Below are positions 35,501 to 47,500 of a stretch of DNA of 64,000 nt, piece by piece. The stretch is from NCBI GenBank assembly GCA_947095585.1, contig OX352763.1:104697908-104761907 (forward strand), read 5' to 3'. A model generated the notes under the pieces. It did no database searches, had not been told where the DNA came from, and worked only from the letters and a program-made list of their open reading frames with translations. The first letter of the stretch is position 1. Every line of letters begins with the position of its first letter. Source of the DNA: Nephrocerus scutellatus. Its lineage: Eukaryota > Arthropoda > Insecta > Diptera > Pipunculidae. A program made the translations under genes and the position numbers.

Positions 35501-38500
35501 ATGTACCCCTTAAACAACCTTGTAGTGAGACGTTGTCACATCAAAAATATTTTATTAATTTCACACATTGTTGCGGCGTTAGATGCTCCCCAAGAAATTG
35601 TAATCGAACACTCTCTAGGACCATGAAATTTTAAATGCCAAATGACATACAAACCAAAATGGCAGGACAACAAATCAAGCAGGAACATAAAACGCAATCT
35701 GTGAAATACAACCGTAGAAGTCCCAAATTTATTTGAAAAGTGAAAGGTTGATCAACGTTCAACGTTCGATGGGGGAATGGTGGTTTAACAGAGTTTGGTG
35801 AGGTGTTCGATATTTGTGTCAAATCAATATTCTTTCGACTGGGCAATGCCGAACAACCAACAAATTGACAAAAAAAAGTTCACCCTTTTTATTTTTTTCT
35901 TTGATCTGGAACCGAAATTTTAAATTTCTGGCGCACAGCATTGTTTTTTTATTTTTTAATGTATATATATTTAACCGCATTTTTTTTAAATCCAGAATTT
36001 CTACTGACCTGATCAACTTCAATGAATCCTTGCGCATGTGGCGAACGTGAAGTTCTCCATTTGGCGACTGCGACACCAACAAATATGGCCGCCATCAGTG
36101 CAATGCCAGCAAATGACAATGTGAAATACACATTCCTGCCTTCCTTATTCGGGTGCGTGTGGAATTCCCTGCGTAGGGAGAAGCTCTAGATAGGAAATAA
36201 TACAAAAAATTCATTGTCAGTTTTTAAGGTACGTCTTTTTTGCACAACAATGGATCCTACCGACTCCCGATGGCCTAAGTCATGAGTCATGAAATGCTGC
36301 ATTTGTGGTTCTGCTTCTTGATGTGCTACAGCTGCGGCAACATCCTCGACGGCTCGTTGGAGGGCCTCATCATCCACTGTTGGCAATACTGTTTGCGTTT
36401 TGGTGCTAGAGACAAAGGAATTTAATGGAAATGAAAAGAATTTTTATAAAAAAAAAAGTGTAGAATTTGTTTCCACATGTTTAGCTATAAAATAATTAGG
36501 ATTGTAGAATGATTATAGGTTGTTTATAGAATCATTTTATAGGATAATCTTAAAATAATGCATACTAACAGTTGATAATAGAAAGGTTACAGAATAATTT
36601 TATGATATACAATATAAAAATTGTTTATTATTTATTATTATTTACTACCCCCACCCAACTGTCCGCCAAGACCCACTCCGAGACCCACTTACGGAACCCC
36701 AAATCAGACTCAGATACACGGCAACGAAAACGACTAAATGTTTTAAGAATTTTCTCATGGAACGTACGCTCACTGTATAGAGGTCGAGCTGCACAGCAGC
36801 TAGCCGATACCCTGTCCACATATATTATGCTGACATAACAGCAATTCTGGAAATGCGGTGGACGGGGGACGGTGTCTTGCAAAAATCAGAATATAATATA
36901 TATGACAGACATCATGTGCTCGGGGTCTAGTCAATAAAAGAACCCACCGTTATCGGCTTTAAGCAATAAATTAACGGCTATGCACCCTTCGCGTGCGGGG
37001 CAGACTTAAAAAAACATAATCCTCATAAACATTCACGCAACTACAGAGGACTCCCCAGATAACAAAAAAGAAGAATTCTTTGAATCAGTCGAGCGGGAAC
37101 TCTATGCCTGCGCCTGAGCCTAATATAGAAATTATTCTGGGGGATATTAACGCCAAAATAGGTAGGAAGCCAGTATTTAGGCAGTACATTGGCACCCATA
37201 GCTCGCACGAGAACAATAATGACAATGGCCCACGAGTCATAAAGATGGCAGCCAGCAATTATTTAGCCGTTGCGAGTACAAGGTTTGCGCGTAAAAATAT
37301 CCACAAAGCCACCTGGGTATACCCTGATGGAGCCAGATAGACGATACGAACGTACCGAGGTGCCAACGTCGACTCGGACCACTATCTTGTTGGTATGGTG
37401 CTCCGAGCGTGGATTGCATCATCACGAGAAAGACTACATCCGTCAATGAAATTCGAGTGACCAGGGCTGCCCTTTGCAACGAAGAGACCACTACGGTAAA
37501 ATGATGAGACTCGCCCTAAATGCAAGGAGAGGGGCTGAGATGTCGAAGGTAGGAGGTAAATGGACACCCCTTAAAAAATACTGTCATTAATACTTCTGAC
37601 TCCATCTTAGGCAGTAGGCATAGAGAACGGAACGACTGATTTGATGACGAACGAAGAATGTTGCTTAGCGAGCAATGCAATCTGATAGAACGCTGGCACG
37701 CCAAGAAGAATAAAATGAGCTCAGAAGATATGAAAAAACAGTTCACCGACGAAAGAAAGCAGCCTGGGAAAAGAATCTTGCACGTGAACTAGAACGGCAC
37801 AGAGAGCGAGGACCGTACCAGGCACGGAACTTATACAAAAGAGTCCGTGATATAACGCAATATACACCACTTTGTAGATACTGCAAAGAGGGTAATCTGA
37901 TCGCCGATCTCAAAAGCATGTTAGAGCGATGAGAAGAGCATTTTAATGAGTTGTTAAATGGCCAGCTAACTGACGAATTGGAAGTCCTACCAATGACCGC
38001 CTATCACACTATGCTGCCGCCACCAAGCATAGACGAAGTTAGCAGTGCGATATATCACCTAGTGATCAGATGGTATCCCAGCGGAGCTGGTTAAATCAGG
38101 AGGTTCTGCTCTACACCAAGCCACTCATGAACTAATACTGCAAGTATGGAAGGAAGAAGTGATGCCAGAAGACTGGCGAAGAGGCATCCTGTGCCCCATA
38201 CATAAGAAGGAAGATATCAAAACGTGCAGCACTTTTCGTGATATAACGTTGTTGAGTACCACGTATAAGATTTTCTCCTCTATCCTTCAAGACAGGATAA
38301 CCCAATACGCTAAAACCATAATTGGTCCATACCAGCGTGGCTTCATCCCAGGCAAATCAACAACTGATCCGATTTAAACCCTAAGGCAGGTGATGGAAAA
38401 ATGTCTAGAGTTTCAAAACTCACTACACCATCTTTTAATAGACTTTAAAGCCGCCTATGATAGCATAGCCAGAGTAGAACTTCATAAAGCCATGAGAGAA

Positions 38501-41500
38501 TTTGGCATCCCAAATAAAGTGACACGACTATGTAAGTTGACTATGACCAATGTTAAAGCCAAGTAAATATATTCGGATCACTATCAAGCCCACTCAACCT
38601 CTATAACGGGATCCGACAAGGGGATGAACTGGCCTACGTCCTCTTTAGCCTGGTATTGGACAAAGTAAGATTCCGGTGTAACGGCTAGAAGAACAATCCT
38701 TATAAGTCTGTTCAGATACTGGCTTAGGCAGACGATATTGACATCGTTCGTAAAAACCGAAGAGATGTAGTCTGTCAAACTCTTCAAATCCAGGAATTTA
38801 ACCATAAGATCCAAGCTGCTGGTATATACGATAATTGTCATTAGTACGCACATATGGATCCTCGACTTAGGTGCTTAGCAAAAAGCCGTGTTTCTAGAGA
38901 AAAGTCTTATAGAGAATTGTTGGCCGGATGTGATGAGGATTCCGGAATCCAGGCCTAAGCGGGAAGGGTGGCGTAGACCAGGAAGCCCAGAGTTCAGGGA
39001 TGTCAAACTGAGTGACAACGGCTCTAAATCGGGACCGGTGGAGAGATTTTTTGCTGGAGGCCAGGATCGGACCCCGGTTGTAGAGCCAAATAAGATGATG
39101 AAAGGATAAGTATTTATAATAACTATAGGATTACACATAAGATGATTATAAAATATTTCCCGAATTGCAGGAAGATTATAGGATGGAATTTAGTATTACC
39201 GGAAATTTATAGGATGGTTGAAGGACAATTCTAGGACTATAGAATGATAAGGTTAAACACATTTTAATTATAGATAATTATAGAATATTTTTCAGATTAT
39301 GGGATGATTATAGGATGGTTTTAGGATAATTCTAGGACTATAGAATGATAATGTTAAACACATTTTAATTATAGATAATTATAGAATATTTTTCAGATTA
39401 TGGGATGATTATAGGATGGTTGAAGGACAATTATAGGACTATAGAATGATAAGGTTAAACACATTTTAATTATAGATAATTATAGAATATTTTTCAGATT
39501 ATGGGATGATTATAGGATGGTTTTAGGATAATTTGAGTATTATAGGACACTTATAGGCTGGTTATAGTATAATTATTTAATTATTAAATGATTATACGAA
39601 GATTATAGGATATTTATAGGATGATTAAGATCATTTTTAAAAGTAATTATATAATAAGACATATAATGATTATTTGAAGATTATAAAATGATTTACGGAC
39701 TATTAAAATGTAATTCCATTTGTGTCCAAAAATTAACATGTGCAGCACAAATGGTCGCGAGAAGTTAGGCCTTGGACCGGTGGTCTGTCGCGCCGAATAT
39801 TATTAAAATGTAATTATATCATACATTTAGAGAAAGTCTCTATATCTATTTTCATTAATCCTTAACATTACCAATCATTACAATTCAAGACATACCAAAA
39901 AGCCGTCAAAAAACCTAAGCTTAAATCCCTTACCTTGTAGTTGAATCAGCATACTCTTCAGCTATTGCCTCCTTATCATTTTGTGCCATCTTTGTTGGAT
40001 CAACGGCCGCAACGACAGCACCTACTGCTGAATCCTTTTTTGTCTCGGCGTCCATTTCAGTTTGTGATTTCACCAACTCGTCCAATTTCTTTGCCTCCAT
40101 GCGCAGTTTCTCTTCACGTAATTTCTCCCGTTCGGCGGCACGCTGTTCCTTGCGTTGCTTTTCCGCCAATCGCTGGCGTTCCTTCTCTGCAACCTTGCGT
40201 TCAATTTCAATGCGGTACTTATCAAGAATGGCAGCTTCAGACTCCTCGCTCATGCCCAACATTGATCCGGGAATATCATCTTTGCTGCGCAAGGCCAAAA
40301 TGTAATCGTTCATCAACTGTGAGATCTTAGACGACAGTTCAGGGTAACGCTTGAGCATAGTCATCGATTGATTAACTGCACGATCGATATCGATAAGTCG
40401 TTCCAAAGTACGCGGGCGTTCAGAAGCGGCAGCTTCTAAGCCTCCCGGGCCGCCAGAGTTTAGCAGATGACGATAATGGGCAAGAGCGTGAGCGCGATCC
40501 TTATGCAGAGCGCGCAGCAGTTTCTGCAAGCATTTCTCAACGTGATGAGCCTAAAAAGAAGAACAACCCGCCCAATTGGTTTTGGGTAAATTTTCGAAAC
40601 TAATAGTAATTGCGAAAAAACCCACATTTGGTGGCTGCTCCGTCAACGCTTGTGTATAGCATGTCATTGCTTCCCGTTTCCTTTGATTGATGTGCGCCAA
40701 AACTCGCTGCTGATGCATGGCGGCCAGCTGATGTTTCTCGGCGTTTCCTTCTTCCTCGAGTGCCTGAACAGAAGTCTAAAATTACATTTCCATAAAGTCG
40801 AATTGAACATCGAGATATCGGAAGAGGCCTAATTTTGGATTCGCACTATACTAGAAATGTTTACTAAATATATTGCAGACTATAGCGACTAATTACTACG
40901 ACGTTATATGTGTGTGTGTGTGTAAACTACGAGCGCTAAAAAGGAAAAAAACCCCCCAACCATATCCAACCAATCCAACAACGCCCACTACGCACAATAT
41001 TTAGCTTGCAGACCGCCACTCTACACATATGGCGGCTTTCGCGTGCGAACAGAATGAATGAACGGAATTCGCAATACCAACCTGGAAGCGTGCAGTCATT
41101 CGCTGTTTAAAGCTCTGCGCTGCTTTGGGATCGGCCAAACGCATATCCTGGTATTTCTCTTCCAAATCGGACCAGTCCTTCATCACCCGGGTGACCTTCT
41201 CGCGATGGTTTTCCTCGAGGCGCTGTTGGGCTTCCTTGTTTTAGAATATGGTCTTTGTGGTAAAATTGAATTTCAAAAATGATCACTTACTTTTTGACTT
41301 ACTTTGTAGCTCTGATGTTCATAGTGAGGATCGAAGTGAGTGAAGTATGGGTCGGCTGTGGGTTGATTTGTCGATGGGATACTATTCATGGGAGAATCTG
41401 CCGCCACCGCTGACTTCATGACACCAGCAGCACCAACACCAGCCGATTCGACAATGTCAGCAACTTGTTGAGTGGCAACAACTTCAGCAGACGTTAAAGT

Positions 41501-44500
41501 TGACGGCAAAGCAGCTGCTCCGGAGCCTGAACTAACTCCTGCCGTAGACGAAGCCTGATTATTCGATGATTGTTGGTCGGTGCTCTTTAATGGTTTTGCA
41601 CCGCTCGCCGAACTCTGGTCCCAACTATCACTTTGATCGTTGTCGCCACCATCTTCATAGTTCTCAAGCTCCTCATTCGAATCATATTCAGCATTTCCTT
41701 CATCGGTGTTATCCACTTCACCACCGCCATCAGCACTGGAGGCTGCGGCTGCGGCCTCGTCAGCAACCATATCATCGTCCTCGTCATCGTTCATGATTTC
41801 ATCGTCGTCTTCATCTTCGTTATCCTTGGAATAGTTGGAGTCATCATCATCATCATCGTTCACACTGGCAATCTCCTCGGGCACAACAACTGGCAAATCG
41901 GTTTTCTTGACACGAATCTCTTCAGCTGCGAAATAACGATGACACAAACAGAAACGATGCACACAATAAGACACACGTTGTTAAGGGTCACACACACACT
42001 CCATTCATTCATTCGTTTATCATCATCAACAGAAATAGGACTTACCCTTGAAATGCTTTGGACAGCAGACAAATTCCACACCAGAGAATAATGAAATGCC
42101 ACATGGCAAAAGCATTGCGAAACTTCTCATTTGCATGCCACGCTCCTGGCAGGCTGCGGCACCAGTTTGATTCCATCTGACAAAAGGCCAACATCGCGAT
42201 GCATTGTGAATGTGATCGAAGAGGCATCCTTCCGGGACGAGAAGTGCATCCGATTGGAATGGTCCTTCTGTTTTGAATTGGAAAGTGGCGATAGTCCGCT
42301 TGTTTATGTGTGTGTCTGTATGTTAGTCATTTGCCACTTTGTACTCACCCAAACATCTAAATGGCTTAATCCATCGATGTACACCTTTGCATTTGGCCGA
42401 ATTCAGTGCGCCCTGACGACACCATCCGCCGATTTTCTGATAGTGCGAGGATTCCACAATGTTGGTTATATCACGATTGGGATAAACCTGCAACGGAAAT
42501 ACGCAAACATTAATGTTTTTTGAACAGAGTTCTGTGTTTAAAAGAAGAGTTATTTTATCAATAAGAGAGAGAGAGAGTTACAATAAATATTTCTTAGTCA
42601 AAATTGTATACATTTTTAACCCCTTTTAGCCTCTCGTCGCAAGTCATACTACACCTAACATCGCACACGTCGCCACAAAATAGTTACAGAGAATGTTCAA
42701 ACGATAGAGCATTTATTCTCATGTTTTATTAAATGACGGGGTTTTGGAGCTGCCAATATAACAACTCCATGATACCCATCGTGCCGGCTACCCGAGACGC
42801 TGCCCCCATTTATCCTTAGGGTAGAGTTTCAGCCACAGCTCAGTCAATCTTCCAGTATCTATTTTCATTACTTTTATTACGGTCTCGTTCAGGTATGTTG
42901 CTGCAGTATCTCCAGTTAGCATCCCGATTACCCAAAGTCATTGAATCATGTCGGATGCGTTTGTCCGTTGCCCTTCTAAAAACATGGTAGATTACGGGCA
43001 CATTGCACGTGTCCGACAAATAGCCCAGTGCATCCAGGTACAAGAATGCCTCTGGTGGTATCAACCCATTTCCCAGTGCTCTCTCGAAGTACTAATGATT
43101 AGGATGAAAGGCACCCGAAACAAAGTCATTTGCGACTGACCACAGAGACTGACCCAGCGAAATGGTTCCTTGAAAGATACAGAATAACATTATCGATTCT
43201 GGATACTCCGGAAGCGTACAAGAGTTTCTTATTCGACACATATCGTCTATAATCGAAATGTTCGCTTTTATAAATACTCGTACACACTCGTAGGCATTTC
43301 CTTGTTCCACCATATTGGACACATCATCATATTTGGCTCTACAACCGGGGTCCGGTCCTGGCCTCCCGCAAAAAGTCTCTCCACCCGGTCCCAATTTCAA
43401 GCCGATGTCATCCAGTTTGGCATCCCTAAACTCTGGGCGTCCTGGTCTACGTCATTCTTCCAGCGTAGGCTTGGCCGGCCTCGCTGTCGTGTTGCATAAA
43501 TCCTACCGCAAATGACTTTCTTCGCTCATGAGCTAGGTGTCTTGCCCACCTGAGGCTACCGAGCTTAATTTTCTTCACGATGTCGACATCGTGGTAACGC
43601 TCGTAGATCTCATCATTATAGAGTCTGCGGAATCGTCCTTCCTCACATACGGGGCCAACAATTCTCCGTAAGACTTTTCTCTCGAACGCGGCTAAGAGAT
43701 CTGAATGCTTTTTGCTAAGGACCCAAGTCTCGGATCCATATGTAAGTACTGGTATGACCATTGTCTTATATATCAGCAGCTTGGATGTTATGGTTAAGTT
43801 CCTGGATTTGAAGAGTCTTGACAGACTATAGGAGGCTTCGTTGGCTTTAAGCAATCGTGCGCGTATTTCTGGTTTCATGCTGTTATCGGCTGCTATAGTT
43901 GACCTGGGATAGTTAAAGGATTGTACTATGTACTTCAAATTCGCGCTCCACTATTTTCTACTCTGGCTATATGCTAACATAGGCGGCTTTAAAGTCTATA
44001 AAAAGATGGTCTAGTGAGTTTTGAAACTCTAGACATATTCTTGATTTACCTGTGATGAAGCCACACTGGTATGGACTAATGATGACTTTAGCGTACGGGG
44101 CTATCCTGTCTTGATAGATATAGAAGAAAATCTTATACGCGGTACTCAACAGCGTTATACTACGATAATTGCATTTTGTGATATCCTCCTTCTTATGTAT
44201 CGGGCAAAGGATGTCTCTTCGCCAGTCTTCTGGCATCACTTCTTTCGCCAATACTTGCACTGTTTTTTCATGTATTGCTTGGTGTAACGTGGGGCCTCCT
44301 ATTTTAATCAGTTCCCATCTGATCCCGGGTCCTTATTATTTTTGAGCCGATTTACCACTCTGTTAACTTCGTCTATGCTTGGTGGCGCCAGCACAGTATG
44401 GTCTTCGGTCATTGGTGGAGCCTTTAACTCCTCAGTAAGCTGGCCATTTAGCAACTCATGAAAGTGCTCTTCCCAACGCTATAAAATGCCTTTGAGATCG

Positions 44501-47500
44501 GCGATCAGATTACCCTCTTTGTCTTTGCAGTATGTGCAATGCGGTGTATATTGCGTCATACCGCGGACTCTTTGGTGGAACTCCCGCGCCTGGTGCAGTC
44601 CTTGCTCTCTGTACTGTTCTAGTTCATGGACGAGATTCTTCTCCCTTGCTGCGTTCTTTCGGCGGTGAACTATTTTTTCATATCTTCTGAGCTCTTTATA
44701 TTCCTCTTCACGTGCCCGCGTTCTATGAGACTGTTGCATTGCTCGGTGTGCAACATTCTTACGTTCAGTCGCTAGCTTACATTCGTGATCGAACCAGTCA
44801 TTCCGATCTCCACTACTACTGCCTTAGATGGAAACAGCAATACTAATGACAGTATTCTTAACGCGTGTCCATTTATCTTCTACGCCCGACATCTTAGCCC
44901 TAGGAATTACTCTTCCTGCACAATTCTTTATCTTTAGGGCGAGTCCTATCGCTTGACAGTAGTTGTTTATGGTCTCTTCGTTGGAAAGGGCATATTCCAT
45001 CGAGAATACGGCCTTAAAAATATAGGTCCTTTCATTTGTGTGCAAAAAAGCAAGAAAGCACAAGCTACAGTGTAAATTTTTCCAATTTGATCGTTTCCAG
45101 TCTTCTTTCTTTGGAGTTTTTGTAATCATTCGTCTATACGACCAAGTTAAAGATATCGACGCCTCTAAAGGAGAACATCTAGAGACAATTACAACATGCG
45201 TCTTTTCATCTAACCTACGTTCTACGGAATGGATTAATTCATCATCAGCATCGTGATTTTATTCGGAAACAGAGAGTGAGATCATAAGAGTTACATTTCA
45301 AAGTAATAGCGCATGTGGTAGATTGACGGGATCGAAATGTTCTTTAAAACACAATGAAACAAAAAGCACACGTCTCTCTTCCCTCTGCTCACTGCTCACA
45401 TGTTCCGAACAAAATCATGCTACAGAGGAAATAAATATCCGCTTGACTTACATCTCTGTCATGATCCGCAATTAGTTATAGATATAAATAAAGTTTTTAG
45501 CCAAAAGGCATTTGTTGTTTAAAAAAAAGAAGGAAGAAGAAGAAATAATAAATAAACACATTTACAATGCAAACAGCAACACAAAACGACATCTTACTAA
45601 ATTGCATTTATAAAAATGTTAAATGCCGAGTCTGTTTTGTTGATGTCCGTTTGCAACGGGGTGGCGTATGAGTGATGTGTGTTTGTATGCTAAATTAGAT
45701 CTTATATTTATTTAAGCTTTGTTTACAACGCACAATAAATGCAGTTTGAGTGCAGGGAGCATAATGATAATGACAACCGATGCTCCGGCGGCGAGGACAA
45801 CGACGCATTCTGATAGTCCTGATGGCGATGGCGATGGCGATGACTATGATGATGATGATGATGATGATAAAAATTAAAAGTACCGCATTATGTTCGATGT
45901 TCTTTGCAGATTTTCCGTTCCGACGTTTTTTGTTTTTGTCGTCGTCGCTGTTGCCGTTGCCGTTGTCGTTGTCGTCCTCCAACGGATGGAGGCTACAAAA
46001 AGGATGTTTGCGGAAACAGCGCTTAAAACCAACCAATCCGACCTGAAAATCAATATTCATTGTGTCACGCATGAAGAGTTAAATGCATTTTGCTTAAAGA
46101 ATTAACCTTGGAGTTGCGCAAATACAGAGCCTGCAGCTGATGGATGGCGATGGCGGACGGTGGCACTTTACTCCATCCGATCTCATATCATGCGATAGTG
46201 AACAGTGAACAGGAGATAAAAAAAAATTAAAACAAAGTATCTACTAAGTAACTGGGTTCATCTCTGCTATAGAAGAGAAATGTTACATGAACGGAAAACA
46301 TTTAATATACTCGACGTACTGTGGGATTAAGTGTGCGTATGAGTGTGTGTGTGTGTGTGCTTGTGTTTCTGTGTAAAGACGTGTTAGTGCGATGTGCACC
46401 TCGCGTCCTGTTCGAGTATTGCATAATTTCAATGTCCTGTAGCTACGACTATAATATGCAGCTGGAGTGAGCTTCTCTCTGTATTTACATGCATGCTGCA
46501 CATATCACATACGCAATAGTCATCACTTCATGTACTTAGGTCCTTTTCTCATTATTTATCTGTGAAGCATCCCACGCAAGAACAATATACTCAACGAGTA
46601 GATATATGTGCCGAGTTGGTTCTGTGTTTAGTTTGGTTTTTTGTTCTGTTCTACGTCTTTCTTTTCACTTTCCACTCATAATATCCTTGTGACATAAAAT
46701 ACACACACACACACCCATGCACACCGCCATTATGTGAACCATAATTAAGTGCATATTCAGTGAATTTGAATGGATATTCAAAAGTGAGCTAAAGCTTGCA
46801 GCAATCCATTCTGTTCGCATCTATAGGCGGATGATAAATGATAAAAGGACGATGCTGTGATGTGATGAGCAATACATGTGACTATGTTTCCAGTTTGGTT
46901 GGTTGTGGCAGGTAGGCGGGTGCAGAGAAATAATAAAAAGGATAAAAAAAGACTGTAATTACGTGCAGTTTCCTGCGGCAAATTTAGCTGAAAAATTGAC
47001 TAATTTTAGAATGACTTATTTGCATCGGTGGTCGGCAGATAGATGGAGGTTTGTTTCGTTTTTTTCGTCATTGTGTACTCGTACTTTTAAGGACACCTCT
47101 TACCTGTGATGTGATTGTAGCGAATGGTAATTTTCAGCACAATAAGTACACATAGATACACAAATAGATGATTCATAGGAATATCTTTTTAAATGAAAAC
47201 ACCCAAGGTTTATTAGCCGTGTATCTGTCCATGTACATATACATACTAGGGCGCAAATAAAAGCAGTAACTTGAACAATTTCTTGATAGTTTCGATGGGT
47301 ACTGTGCGACACCTCGGCAGCACCCCGTGTACCTCAATGAAGTTCAACTACTTCTTCTCCACTATATGAACTAGAAACTGCACTGTACTCTTTTCTAGGT
47401 CTAATTATGGCGATTATGTGTTTTTGCATTTGCACAGAAGATACATTTTCTTTTTTGTATCTCAGGTAGGTGTTTAACGCTTAAGCTTATGGTGTACAGT

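Noticed and set aside
36600..39120. Functional RTE element
   Set aside because: Domain order is complete, but the tyrosine of YADD is a stop and several other stops and deletions interrupt the frame.
41566..42091. Several plus-strand open frames opposite Appl exons
   Set aside because: They are antisense to the acidic and E1 exons of Appl and reflect their codon repeats; no independent motif.
42840..43320. Minus-strand open frames of 74 and 102 codons
   Set aside because: No family recognised; at most the edge of the neighbouring RTE 3' end at 43320. Not enough to call a gene.
45695..46072. Frames with runs of isoleucine, aspartate or methionine
   Set aside because: Translation of (GATGGC)n/(GAT)n simple repeats; frame is open only because of the repeat.
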